40,033 bases of DNA, taken from contig CAZWIA010000006.1 in assembly GCA_964633955.1 (NCBI GenBank), positions 1-40,033 of the forward strand, read 5' to 3'. Shown here piece after piece: positions 30,039 to 38,900 of the stretch. Below the pieces are notes generated by a model, which saw nothing but the letters and a program-made list of their open reading frames with translations, did not search any database and was not told the origin of the DNA. This stretch comes from JAQBQQ01 sp964633955. GTDB lineage: Bacteria; Patescibacteriota; Gracilibacteria; Peribacterales; Peribacteraceae. The translations under genes were made by a program, and so were the position numbers. Each line of letters opens with the position of its first letter. The first letter of the stretch is position 1.

Positions 30039-30159
30039 GGCACGTTCTCCATGGCTGAAGGAGCATCCCCTCTCTCAAGCGGAGGGGAGGATCAGTACAC
30101 CGGAGCCTCTAGCAGCGCGGGAGGGGGGCCATAGGAGGAAAAATGGCCGATTGTGATCT

Positions 30160-30208
30160 TTCCTCTAGAGGAAGCCATGAAAGGCGTTCCGCGGCGCCGC
30201 GGAACGCC
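30160..30208. repeat. Two adjacent perfect palindromes
   Basis: TTCCTCTAGAGGAA (30160-30173) and GGCGTTCCGCGGC/GCCGCGGAACGCC (30183-30208, 13-bp arms, no loop). The second sits 18 bases after the GerMN gene and may end its transcript, though only TTT follows on the minus strand. The first could be an operator for the PEP-CTERM gene. Confidence 0.55.
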
Positions 30209-30225
30209 CGGCTTGGCCGGATGCA

Positions 30226-30891
30226 TCAGGGCGCCACGCTGGCGCTGCTTGCCGCAGGCGCGCCGCCAAATACGCTGGAATCGCAGTTATCGTTCTCCGC
30301 GCTGCAGCCGAGCTGAATCCAGTCGTAGAAAGACCGGACGCTGCCATCAAACGCCAGGATCACGCGGCTGACGCCCGGTACCTGGCGGAGCGTCTGCGTC
30401 ACTTGGGCCAGGAGCTGGGCGCTGCCGCAGCTGCTTGAGGCATTCGGGATCACTTGCCGCAGGTCCTCCAGATCCACGTAGGCCGTACCATTTTGGATGA
30501 TTACGTCCCGTAGGCTGCCGTCGGTCTGATCGGAGAAGAAGGAAGTGTACCCCTGCGCCCGCTCCTCCGCCGTGGGTCCGGCCAGAAGGCTCTCTAAGAG
30601 CGCGTCCGCCACCGCCTCCGCATCTTCCGTATCTGTGTCCAGCTCACGCTGCACGGGACTCACCAGGGAACAGTCCGCTGCATCCTGCGTACGGCTGAAG
30701 TACGCGCTGGCCATCTCCGGCTGACCAATCTCCTGGTCATCCACTTCATCCAAACTGACCGATCCGGTGCTGGGGTCCGGCACGTCCGTCCCCGTGGTGC
30801 ACCCGGCCAGGAACAGCGCCAGCGCGCAGAACGCGATCAGCACGCTAAGCGGCTTCACGTACGTTGGTCGATCGATCGAGTAGCGGTACAT
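30226..30891 (-). CDS. GerMN-domain lipoprotein
   Basis: A 221-residue lipoprotein: the lipobox LFLAGC ends the signal sequence, with Cys near residue 31. An Asp/Glu/Ser-rich linker follows, then a GerMN domain (LLESLLAGPTAEERAQGYTSFFS, VIIQNGTAYVDLEDL, LLAQVTQTLRQVPGVSRVILAFDG), and a short C-terminal tail with Cys residues. GerMN domains occur in GerM and other envelope lipoproteins. An internal GTG at 30858, right before KPLSVLIAFC, would give a more typical signal-peptide length and is an alternative start. Confidence 0.83.
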   Translation of the reverse strand: MYRYSIDRPTYVKPLSVLIAFCALALFLAGCTTGTDVPDPSTGSVSLDEVDDQEIGQPEMASAYFSRTQDAADCSLVSPVQRELDTDTEDAEAVADALLESLLAGPTAEERAQGYTSFFSDQTDGSLRDVIIQNGTAYVDLEDLRQVIPNASSSCGSAQLLAQVTQTLRQVPGVSRVILAFDGSVRSFYDWIQLGCSAENDNCDSSVFGGAPAASSASVAP

Positions 30892-31002
30892 AGGAAGAGG
30901 CGGGAGCAGTGAACGTCCGTGTAGGAGAACGGAAAGCGGCGGAAAAAGTTACAGCCGGAAGTTGCAGGTAGGAGGAAGGATGCGGATAGTAGGACGACGA
31001 GG

Positions 31003-31066
31003 AGGGTGAAAAGGGATGAAAGGGTAAAAAGGATGAAGGGGGTGAAAGGGGCCTTCATCACCCTTA
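31003..31066. repeat. Inverted nonamer element (GGGTGAAAA words)
   Basis: The purine-rich arm has near-perfect 9-nt steps: GGGTGAAAA, GGGATGAAA, GGGTAAAAA, GGATGAAGG, GGGTGAAAG. It is followed by the short complementary CCTTCATCACCCTTA. It lies between the divergent GerMN and msrA genes. Confidence 0.65.
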
Positions 31067-31086
31067 CGGTTTCCGCTCGATCGGCA

Positions 31087-31092
31087 TACACT
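31087..31092 (+). promoter_or_regulatory. -10 box for leaderless msrA
   Basis: TACACT six bases before the ATG at 31099. Confidence 0.55.
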
Positions 31093-31098
31093 CCCTCC

Positions 31099-31578
31099 AT
31101 GTCCAACACCGCTCAAGCCACCTTTGGCGCCGGCTGCTTCTGGGGAGTGGAGGAGACGTTCCGTCAGCTCCCGGGCGTGCTGGACACCGCCGCCGGCTAC
31201 ATGGGCGGCACGCGGGAAGCGCCCACCTATGAGGATGTCTGCACCGGTACCACCGGTCATGCGGAAGTGGTCCAGGTGACGTACGATCCCGATCGCGTAC
31301 GCTATGAGGACCTGCTGCGCGTCTTCTGGGACAATCACGACCCCACTACACGGAATCGCCAGGGACCGGACATCGGCACGCAGTACCGGTCGGTGATCTT
31401 CACCCACACGCCGGAGCAGGCGGAGGCAGCCGCGCGGTCGCTGGCAGAAGTGACGCAATCCGGGCGGTTTACGCGCCCCATTGTCACGCAGATTGAGCCG
31501 GCCAACACGTTCTGGCGCGCGGAGGAATATCACCAGCAGTATCTCCGGAAGCGCGGCCTGGAAAGCTGCCACCTGTAG
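31099..31578 (+). CDS. msrA: Peptide-methionine (S)-S-oxide reductase
   Basis: MsrA repairs oxidised methionine. The 159-residue product has the catalytic GAGCFWGVEETFR (Cys about residue 12), GYMGGTREAPTYEDVCTGTTGHAEVV, the RQGPDIGTQYRS loop and the C-terminal FWRAEEYHQQY. The ATG at 31099 is chosen over the in-frame ATG at 31006 because homology starts there and the -10 box ends 6 nt before it. It is divergent from the GerMN lipoprotein. Confidence 0.95.
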   Translation: MSNTAQATFGAGCFWGVEETFRQLPGVLDTAAGYMGGTREAPTYEDVCTGTTGHAEVVQVTYDPDRVRYEDLLRVFWDNHDPTTRNRQGPDIGTQYRSVIFTHTPEQAEAAARSLAEVTQSGRFTRPIVTQIEPANTFWRAEEYHQQYLRKRGLESCHL

Positions 31579-31646
31579 CCGCCGGCGGCAGCCGTCCGTC
31601 TTGAGCCGCATGGAACTTCAGCCCCGCGTCCGCCTGGGCCCCCTCA

Positions 31647-32346
31647 TCACCCACCCTCCCGGTACGCACACCACGCGCACCCCTCCCCGCTGGGGGGTAG
31701 TTCCGCCGCTTCCAGCACCGCCCGCGCGCCCCTCAAAGCCTCTTCCACCCACGCATCAGATCCCCGGTACGGCACCAGCGTGAGGGTGAACTCCAGCCGC
31801 GCGTCAAACGCCGTCCGGTCGCGCTGCGCGTTGGCAAAGACAAAGTAGGCGGTATCTGACACCCGGAAACCGGACCGCCTCAGCAGCCACTGGTACACCT
31901 CTGCTTGTCTGCGATATGGGCCGCTCAAGATCGTCACGTCCCGGTCCGTGCTGGTGGCCTTGTAGTCCACCACGGTCAGGACGCCGCTGCCATCCACCCA
32001 CAGGTCATCCACCGCGCCCGTCACCAGGAAGTTGGTGGCCTCGTGCGGCACCTGCACGCCGCGGCTGTTGGTTCGCCACGCTTCCAGCTCCGGATGATCG
32101 AGCGGGACCAGGTTCAGCCCCGCCGCCCGCATGAGAGGATGCCGCTCGCCCGCCGCGCGGTAGCGATCAAACTCCCGCTTGAGGAGCAGGTCCACCGTGT
32201 TATTGAGCGTGTAGGCCGGGCTGCCCGGCCGGGAGACAGAGAACTTCCGGTCCAGCACAAAGCACCGCGGGCACTCCAGGAAGAGTTCCATCTTAGAGCG
32301 GGAGAGCTTCTCCGGCCGGTCAGGGAAGAGCTGGGGATCTGGCACC
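31647..32346 (-). CDS. PD-(D/E)XK nuclease-like protein with Cys pairs, N-terminus lost in gap
   Basis: About 233 residues are visible. After SKMELFLECPRCFVLDRKF comes the nuclease core: FLVTGAVDDLWVDGSGVLTVVDYKAT holds the catalytic Asp and the D-Y-K motif, then a Q-rich helix (RRQAEVYQWLLRR). The C-terminus is EGCAWCAYREGG. The CxxC pairs at both ends resemble the Fe-S cysteines of Cas4/AddB-type nucleases. The family works on DNA ends in repair or defence. No CRISPR array or AddA helicase is near. The 5' end runs into the N gap (32347-32446) and the true start is unknown. Confidence 0.75.
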
Positions 32347-32446
32347 NNNNNNNNNNNNNNNNNNNNNNNNNNNNNNNNNNNNNNNNNNNNNNNNNNNNNN
32401 NNNNNNNNNNNNNNNNNNNNNNNNNNNNNNNNNNNNNNNNNNNNNN
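32347..32446. other. Assembly gap (100 N)
   Basis: Exactly 100 N, nominal size, so reading frames on the two sides cannot be joined. Confidence 0.99.
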
Positions 32447-32721
32447 AGCTCTCGCCGTCCATGCAGCTTGAACAGATCGATCTGCTCATCTTCGCTGAGC
32501 CTGAACGTCATCTTGCCGATCTCACGGTTGGGTCTCGGCCTGTGCACACGCTTGGCAGTCTGCTTGCTGATCAAGTGGATACGCTCATCAGGCATCTGAT
32601 GCTCTGCCTGATCGATCGCCAGGGCATGCTCATACAGCTCTAAAACCGGATCAGTGTGGTGGGGGTGGAGGATGGCCATGACCGCACCGTACTCCCCCGC
32701 CCGTTCCGCGCAAGCGTCCAC
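32447..32721 (-). CDS. Hypothetical protein, 3' end lost in gap
   Basis: About 91 visible residues, including MAILHPHHTDPVLELYEHAL, KQTAKRVHRPRPNREIGKM and TFRLSEDEQIDLFKLHGRRE before the gap. I do not recognise it. It could be the N-terminal part of the nuclease on the other side of the gap or a separate gene. Candidate starts are GTG 32721 and ATG 32679; TACGGT ends exactly 6 nt before the latter, which favours it by the rule seen elsewhere. The frame is open upstream right back to the polX stop, in the same frame as polX. Confidence 0.5.
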
Positions 32722-32784
32722 GCGCGGATAGATCGCTTGCGGCTTGGTGAAGCGGAAATATCCGATCGCATCCCTGCCCGCCTG

Positions 32785-34527
32785 TCATCGCCGCTTGGCC
32801 GTGCGCCAGCGCTCAAACGCCTCCGGCGGCAGGCAGTTCACCACGTTCTTGGCTTCCAGCCACCCGCGCCGGGCCTGGCTGATGCCAAAGGTGAGATCAA
32901 AGCCGTTCACCGAGTGCGCATCGCTGCCGATCGTGATCATCACCCCCAGCTCCCTGGCCCGTTTGAGGTGCACGTCGTTTAAATCCAGCCGATCATAGGA
33001 GGCATTAAGCTCCAAGGCGGTCCCCGTCTCCGCCGCCGCGCGCATGACGGCCTCCAGGTCCACGTCCACGCCCTCGCGCCGCCCCAGCATGCGGGCCGTG
33101 GGATGGCCGATGGTATGCACGTAGGGGTTCTGGATGGCACGGATGATCCGGTCCGTCACGGTCTTACGATCTTGGCGGAAGTTCTGGTGCACGGACGCAA
33201 CCACCCAATCCAGCTGCGCCAAGAGGTCATCTGCCAGGTAGAGCGTGCCGTCCTCCAGGATGTCCACCTCCGCGCCGGCCAGGATGCGGATCCCCGGGAA
33301 CTTCTCCCGCACAGCGATGATGTTCGCCAGATACTGCCGGAAGTTCTCCGGCTTGATGCCCTGCACCATGCCCATCACGGACGCATGGTCGGTGATGGCC
33401 ACGTACGCGTACCCGAGCGCCGCTGCCTTCTCCACCATCTGCTCCAGCGTCGCCTTCCCATCGCTGAAGGTGGTATGAATATGCAGGTCAGCCTTCACAT
33501 CGGACTGCTCGATCAACGCGGGAAGACGCCCGCGCTCCGCTTCCTGGATCTCCCCCCGGTCCTCCCGCAACTCCGGCGGGATCCACGGCAGATCCAGCGC
33601 GCGGTAGACATCCTCCTCCGTGAGCGCCGCGACCAGCTCCCCCTTCTCGGCCGCCGTGCCGCGGAACATGCCGTACTCGTTGAGCGTCAAGTTGCGGCTG
33701 ATGCCCATCTTCCGCAGGCGCACGTTATGGTCCTTGCTGCCGGTGAAATAGAGGAGGGCTGCGCCGTAGACCTCTTCCGGCACCACGCGCAGGTCGCAAT
33801 CCAACCCTGCCGTGAGGAAGACCGTGGACTTAGTCTCCCCCTTGGCCGTCACGCTCTCCGCCTGCGGGAGCTGCACGAACGCATCCATGAGCGCGGCGGG
33901 ATCCCGGCTGGTAGCCAGGATGTCTATGTCCCCCACTGTCTCCCGTCTGCGGCGGAAACTGCCCGCCGCCTCCATCCGGTCCACGAGCCCGGTGGCCCTG
34001 AGCGCGTCCAGTAACTCCCGCACCAGCGGCTCCGCCTTGGTGAGCGGCAGCCGGCCGGATAGCCGGCCGCGCTGCGCGATGCCGCGCAGGATGTTCTGCA
34101 CGCTCTTCTCCCCCCAGCCCTTGAGTGCCGTCAGCTTGCCGGACTCCGCCAGCGCCTTCAGGTCTTCGATCGATCTTACCTTGAACTTCTCCCACACGAA
34201 CTTGGTCCGCTTGGGACCCATCCCCTCCACCTCCAGCACATCTAGTAGCCCCGCCGGAAGGCCCCGCTGCACTTCCTCCAGGTACGCGAGCCTGCCGGTC
34301 TGGATCATCTCCTGGATCTTCAGTGCCAGATCCTTGCCGATCCCAGGCAGCTTATCCAAGCCCGCCAGCCCCTCCCGCCCGTAGAGCTCACGCAGGTCCG
34401 TGCCCATGTTGGCGATCGCCACGGCGGCTCGCTCATACGCGCGGATGCGGAACGGGTTCTCCCCGCCCTTCAGGTCCAGGATGAGGGCGATCCTCTCAAA
34501 GGCCTGCGCGATCTCCGCATTGGTCAT
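32785..34527 (-). CDS. polX: DNA polymerase/3'-5' exonuclease PolX
   Basis: A 580-residue family X polymerase fused to a PHP phosphoesterase, used in base-excision repair and end processing. Helix-hairpin-helix motifs lie in LDKLPGIGKDLALKIQEMI and LDVLEVEGMGPKRTKFVW. The nucleotidyltransferase part has GSFRRRRETVGDIDILAT with the catalytic DxD. The PHP domain starts DLHIHTTFSDGKATLEQMV and continues with AITDHA, GAEVDIL, SVHQNF, HPTARML and TIGSDAHSV. The ATG at 34527 is preferred to 34605: TATCCT ends 7 nt before it, and homology (MTNAEIAQAFERIA) begins there. Confidence 0.95.
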   Translation of the reverse strand: MTNAEIAQAFERIALILDLKGGENPFRIRAYERAAVAIANMGTDLRELYGREGLAGLDKLPGIGKDLALKIQEMIQTGRLAYLEEVQRGLPAGLLDVLEVEGMGPKRTKFVWEKFKVRSIEDLKALAESGKLTALKGWGEKSVQNILRGIAQRGRLSGRLPLTKAEPLVRELLDALRATGLVDRMEAAGSFRRRRETVGDIDILATSRDPAALMDAFVQLPQAESVTAKGETKSTVFLTAGLDCDLRVVPEEVYGAALLYFTGSKDHNVRLRKMGISRNLTLNEYGMFRGTAAEKGELVAALTEEDVYRALDLPWIPPELREDRGEIQEAERGRLPALIEQSDVKADLHIHTTFSDGKATLEQMVEKAAALGYAYVAITDHASVMGMVQGIKPENFRQYLANIIAVREKFPGIRILAGAEVDILEDGTLYLADDLLAQLDWVVASVHQNFRQDRKTVTDRIIRAIQNPYVHTIGHPTARMLGRREGVDVDLEAVMRAAAETGTALELNASYDRLDLNDVHLKRARELGVMITIGSDAHSVNGFDLTFGISQARRGWLEAKNVVNCLPPEAFERWRTAKRR

Positions 34528-34620
34528 GACGGGCAGGATACCCAAGAACGCCCGGATCCTGAAGCGCCTGCGGCCGACCGGAACCGGCGGCATGGCATGG
34601 GCCACTCCGGCCGCATGAAG

Positions 34621-34645
34621 AAGAGAGCCTTGCGGCCCTCTCGTA
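34621..34645 (-). terminator. Hairpin terminator before polX
   Basis: GAGAGGGCC-GCAA-GGCTCTC with one mismatch, followed on the minus strand by TTCTTC; probably ends the acidic-microprotein transcript. Confidence 0.5.
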
Positions 34646-34670
34646 CGGATCGGATACCAACCAGCATCGC

Positions 34671-34769
34671 TTACGCCAGATCGCCCGCGCCCTCGGGCTC
34701 CTCGCCCGCCGGGACTTCGGTGGGTTCGGCGCCCTCAGTTGGCATGTCGTCTTCATCGTTGAAGAACAT
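34671..34769 (-). CDS. Acidic microprotein (32 residues)
   Basis: MFFNDEDDMPTEGAEPTEVP then AGEEPEGAGDLA: nearly a third of the residues are Asp or Glu and there is no basic residue. A terminator-like hairpin follows. The other frames here lack such composition. Short acidic proteins of this kind are not recognisable to a family; the call rests on bias and context only. No Shine-Dalgarno and no clear -10 at the usual distance were found. Confidence 0.4.
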   Translation of the reverse strand: MFFNDEDDMPTEGAEPTEVPAGEEPEGAGDLA

Positions 34770-34856
34770 GGTCAGGATGAGGAAAGAAGTAGAGCCCGGG
34801 GACCGTACAGAGACGCCATGCCATCCACAAGCTATTTTCTCTCACGATCGCGCCCA

Positions 34857-35435
34857 TCACTCAGAAAACGCCAGCCCCACCGGGTCCGGCACGTTCCGGC
34901 TCGTGACCACCACCAGCTCCTGGGCATTGAGATCGAACGTCCGGACGATCAGCGCCAGGTCCGCGCGCCGCGGCACGATGCACCCCATGGACCGGTAGCG
35001 GTCCTCGTCCTGATGCAACCGGTCCTCCCGGTACGCGTGGATGCCGTAGTTGGTGCGCTCGCCCCGGTAGAAGAGGCGGAGGAAGACGCCGTCCTCCCCG
35101 TACGTGGTCCGGTCGCCCTTCACCTCAGAGGTCCGTGCCACCCACCGCCGCTCCGGTGTGGCGGCATAGTACGTGAGGCCGATGTACCGCACCCACCGCC
35201 GCTGCCCCGTGGCCACCGGCATGCGCGTGAAGGATCCATCCGCGCGCACCAGGAATCCCTGGTTCACCGCCGTATCCACCACCAACCGATCGCCCGCCTG
35301 CGGTACCCACACCTCCACTGCCACCTCCCCCACGAGCGCGGGGGGCGGCAGTTCCTCAGCCGAGGCCCTCGCGGCGGAGAGGAGGGACAGAATGCCCACT
35401 CCCAGCGCCAGGACGGTGGTGCGGTTGAGAGACAA
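34857..35435 (-). CDS. L,D-transpeptidase (YkuD-type), secreted
   Basis: A 192-residue exported protein with signal peptide (VLALGVGILSLLSAARASA). The catalytic signature is YGIHAYRED (His) followed by DEDRYRSMGCIVPRRADLALIV, the S-x-GC-(I/V) motif with the catalytic Cys. L,D-transpeptidases form 3-3 peptidoglycan crosslinks or attach proteins to the wall. The start appears to be TTG at 35435; TAATAT and TTGACT (16 bp apart, minus strand near 35443-35470) may be its promoter. Confidence 0.85.
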   Translation of the reverse strand: MSLNRTTVLALGVGILSLLSAARASAEELPPPALVGEVAVEVWVPQAGDRLVVDTAVNQGFLVRADGSFTRMPVATGQRRWVRYIGLTYYAATPERRWVARTSEVKGDRTTYGEDGVFLRLFYRGERTNYGIHAYREDRLHQDEDRYRSMGCIVPRRADLALIVRTFDLNAQELVVVTSRNVPDPVGLAFSE

Positions 35436-35554
35436 AGGTTGATATATTACCTATTTTTGACATGTAGTCAATGATAGGCAAAAATGCCTCTTATGACCGG
35501 TTTTTGCGCACAAAATGTGATCATGTCCTGCGCGCTCAAGCGGGCCATTCCCGC

Positions 35555-35582
35555 TTGGCAAGCGCAGGGTACTACCTATAAT
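35555..35582 (+). promoter_or_regulatory. Strong promoter upstream of tRNA-Gln locus
   Basis: TTGGCA (35555-35560), 16-nt spacer, TATAAT (35577-35582). The start near 35589 lies 6 nt before the truncated tRNA-Gln copy, not the intact one. Confidence 0.75.
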
Positions 35583-35594
35583 CGTCACGCACGT

Positions 35595-35613
35595 TGGGGA
35601 GTAGCCAAGTGGT
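35595..35613 (+). pseudogene. Truncated tRNA-Gln: 5' 19 nt only
   Basis: TGGGGAGTAGCCAAGTGGT is identical to the start of the intact tRNA-Gln 78 bases downstream. It breaks in the D-loop and continues into CCATTCGACAAGCTTAGGACC, a degenerate dispersed repeat. Confidence 0.85.
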
Positions 35614-35672
35614 CCATTCGACAAGCTTAGGACCATCGCAGATACTTCCTCCAACGGAATCCGCGGTCATTA

Positions 35673-35747
35673 TGGGGAGTAGCCAAGTGGTAAGGCACCG
35701 CGCTCTGGACGCGGCACGCGGGGGTTCGAATCCCTCCTCCCCAGCCA
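35673..35747 (+). tRNA. tRNA-Gln (anticodon CTG)
   Basis: Acceptor TGGGGAG/CTCCCCA with the U1-A72 pair typical of tRNA-Gln, anticodon stem CCGCG/CGCGG with loop CTCTGGA (CTG), T-loop TTCGAAT, discriminator G and encoded CCA. Confidence 0.94.
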
Positions 35748-35912
35748 ACATGGGCACGCGACCGTGCTGGCTTCAGGATGCTAAAATCCCGATGCGTCCA
35801 GGAGCCGCTTTTCAGTTCGATTCCCTTTTGGATAAAAACGAGAATCTAGCGAAACCCACAAAAGAACTTCGATTAAGGGATCAGCGCTTTGTCTGCTAAA
35901 ATTCATGTCCAG

Positions 35913-38900
35913 ATGACACAACCAACCAATCCGGTCGGCCTCTATCTTGAAAAAATCCAGCAGGAATTGAGCACCGGCCACGCGCAGGAACACAGCTATC
36001 GCCCCGCATTGAAAGAGCTATTTGAGGCGGTTACCGGCTTACGAGTGGTGAATGAACCAAAGGGTTCGGCGCATGGTCGCCCCGATTTCATCTTTGTGAA
36101 AGGCGATGTGCCCATTGCATGGGCGGAGGCGAAAGATCTGCATGTGAGTCTGGAAAAGATCGAAAAGAGCGAACAAATGGAACGCTACTTCGGCTATCCC
36201 ACACTTATTCTTACGAACGGTCTGGAGTTCCGTTTCTATCAAAACGGCCAACGTTATGGGGATGCCTTCGTTCTCGCCGAGAAAGACAAGAGCATTGTCC
36301 TTGCCAAACCCGAAGTCTTCGATGCGTTTGTCCGCACGCTCGCGGATTTTATGACTGGTGAAATCGATACGATCCGCTCCGCAGAACACCTAGCAAAGAT
36401 CATGGGAGGAAAAGCCCGGCGGTTGCGCGACAACATTATCGCCATGTTTGATCCATCGTTTCCCGGTTCCAAAGGAGAGATCGAGAAGATCATGCAAGTG
36501 CTCCAGCAGCGCCTGATCCACGATCTGAGCATCGAGCAGTTTGCCGATCTGTATGCTCAGACACTCGTATATGGCCTCTTCGTCGCCCGGTACCACGATG
36601 ACAGCCCTGAAACCTTTACCCGAACAGAGGCTCGCGAACGTATTCCTGCCAGCAATCATCTTCTGCAGCAGTTCTTCGATCACATTGCCGGAGCGAACTT
36701 CGAGAAACGACTGAAATTCATCGTCGATGAACTCTGTGACGTGTTCGTCCATGCCGACGTGCATGCGCTCGTTCATGGCCTCTACAAGAAGAAAGATGAC
36801 ACGCACGATCCCATCATCCACTTCTATGAGGACTTCCTTCGCGAATACGATCCCAAACTTCGCATGGAACGCGGCGTATTCTACACGCCACTACCCGTCG
36901 TTCGTTACATCGTCCGAAGCATTGATGTCTTACTGAAGGAGTATTTCGGTCTTCCAGAGGGACTGGCCGACCGTGCGAAGATCGACTGGAACAGAACGGT
37001 TCAAGGCAAGAAGTCTAAAGTGCAGATTGATCGCGTCCAGATGCTCGATCCAGCAGTGGGCACTGGCACATTCCTGAACGAAGTCATCCGCACTATCCAT
37101 ACAAAATTCGAGGGACAGCAGGGCATGTGGCCGCAGTATGTGGAAGATCACCTCATCTCACGTCTCAATGGGTTTGAGCTCATGATGGCGAGTTACACCA
37201 TCGCTCACCTGAAGCTTTCTATGACGCTCGCGGAATCAGGAGTGAAAGAAACCAAGAAACGGCTGCGCGTGTTTCTCACCAATAGCTTGGAGGAACCAGC
37301 CGAGACAGACATCAATCTTTTTACCTTCGGATTACAGGAGGCACTCACGGAAGAGGCACAAGCTGCTGCAGAAGTGAAACGCGACTACCCGATTATGGTG
37401 GTGCTGGGAAATCCTCCGTACAGTGTTAGTTCGCAGAATGCGTCCATTGAAGTGGGTACAGATGGCAAGAGGCGCAAAACGTGGATCGGCAAGCTACTCG
37501 ACGATTACAAGAAAGGACTGAATGAAAGGAGCTTTAATTCGCTTTCGGATGATTATGTGAAATTTATACGTTTTGCCCATCATCTCATCGAGAAAAATGG
37601 ACAGGGAATTATTGCGATGATCACGAACAATTCCTTTTTGGATGGACTCACGCATCGACGAATGCGCGAATGTTTATTGCAAACGTTTGATCATATTTAT
37701 GTTCTAGATCTTCATGGAAGCAGTAAGCGTAAAGAGAGAGCACCCAATGGAAGCAAAGATGAAAATGTGTTCGATATCATGCAGGGAGTTGGAATTACGC
37801 TGTTTGTGAAGACCGGCTCCAAAAAGAAACTTGGTACCGTGCATCATATGGATGTATTTGGAGAGCGTGACTCAAAGTATGAGTGGCTTGATTCTCACGA
37901 TGTTTCTAATTCCAACTGGCAAACACTTGAGGTCTCGGAACCAAATTTCTTCTTTGTGAAAAAGGATTTCAAATTGGCGAAAGATTATGAAAAGGGATTG
38001 AAAATCAATGAACTTATGCAAGTTAGCAATGTGGGAATAAAAACGCATCGTGACCATGTAGCGATCGCATTTACCCGTAATGAGATTGAGAGTCGTATCA
38101 AGGACTTTAAAGATGCATCTTTATCCGATGATGTAATTCGTACCAAGTATGAGATCGAAAACACGCGCGACTGGAATCTTGAGGAAGCAAGGAAATCCCT
38201 GCTTACAGCTGTGAATGAAGAAGAAAGGATAATCCCGATTCTTTATCGTCCTTTCGACATCAGGTGGTGTTTCTATGGCCACGAACTCATGGACTGGCCA
38301 AGGCAGGAAATTATGAATCATTTACTGTCACCAAATCTTGCACTAATCACAACTCGTCAAACTCAGGATAAGTTTTCCGCTCTAGCAACAAATATTGTGT
38401 GTGGACATAAATCTTGCGCTGCTTACGATATCAATTCTGTTTTCCCTCTGTATCTCTTTTCAAATCTGTCCACTGGTGATCATACGACCAATCTCAACAT
38501 GGAATTACTGAACCCGATCTTGGGGAAGCTTAAAATAAAATGGATAGAAGATGGAAAAGGAAATGGAAAAGATACATGCGGCCCAGAAGATATTTTTGAT
38601 TACATTTATTCTATTCTTCACAGTCTCTCGTATCGCGAACAATATAAAGAATTCTTAAAGATCGATTTCCCACGAGTGCCATTCACATCCAACAAGGATT
38701 TATTCTGGAAGCTGGTTGCACTAGGTAGAGAAATTCGCCAGTTCCACCTGATAGAATCACCTAAGCTCGGTACACTCATCACACAATATCCGGTCGCGGG
38801 AGGAAACACCGTAGAAAAGCCAGCTTACGACGATGGAAAAGTGTGGATCAATACAACGCAGTACTTTACTGGAGTATCCAGGGAAGCATGGGACTCTATG

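Larger units (their letters stand above)
35436..35672. other. Intergenic region with tRNA-Gln promoter
   Basis: No gene. It contains an AT-rich patch with the palindrome TTGACATGTAGTCAA (35456-35470), an inverted repeat GCCATTCCCGCTTGGC-like segment, the tRNA promoter (35555-35582) and a tRNA-Gln 5' fragment followed by a degenerate CTTCGACAAGCTCAGG repeat. Confidence 0.5.

Noticed and set aside
30142..30317. Plus-strand frame preceded by AGGAGG within a GGCCAT...ATGGCC palindrome
   Set aside because: Despite the good Shine-Dalgarno, the product is low-complexity and lies antisense to the GerMN gene 3' end; no promoter or conservation can be shown.
32785..34605. Reassigned TGA codon (Gly or Trp) to explain the open frame after polX
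   Set aside because: Many conserved genes here, for example rny, hepT, nusB and tandem overlaps such as GTGA, end correctly at TGA, so TGA is a normal stop.
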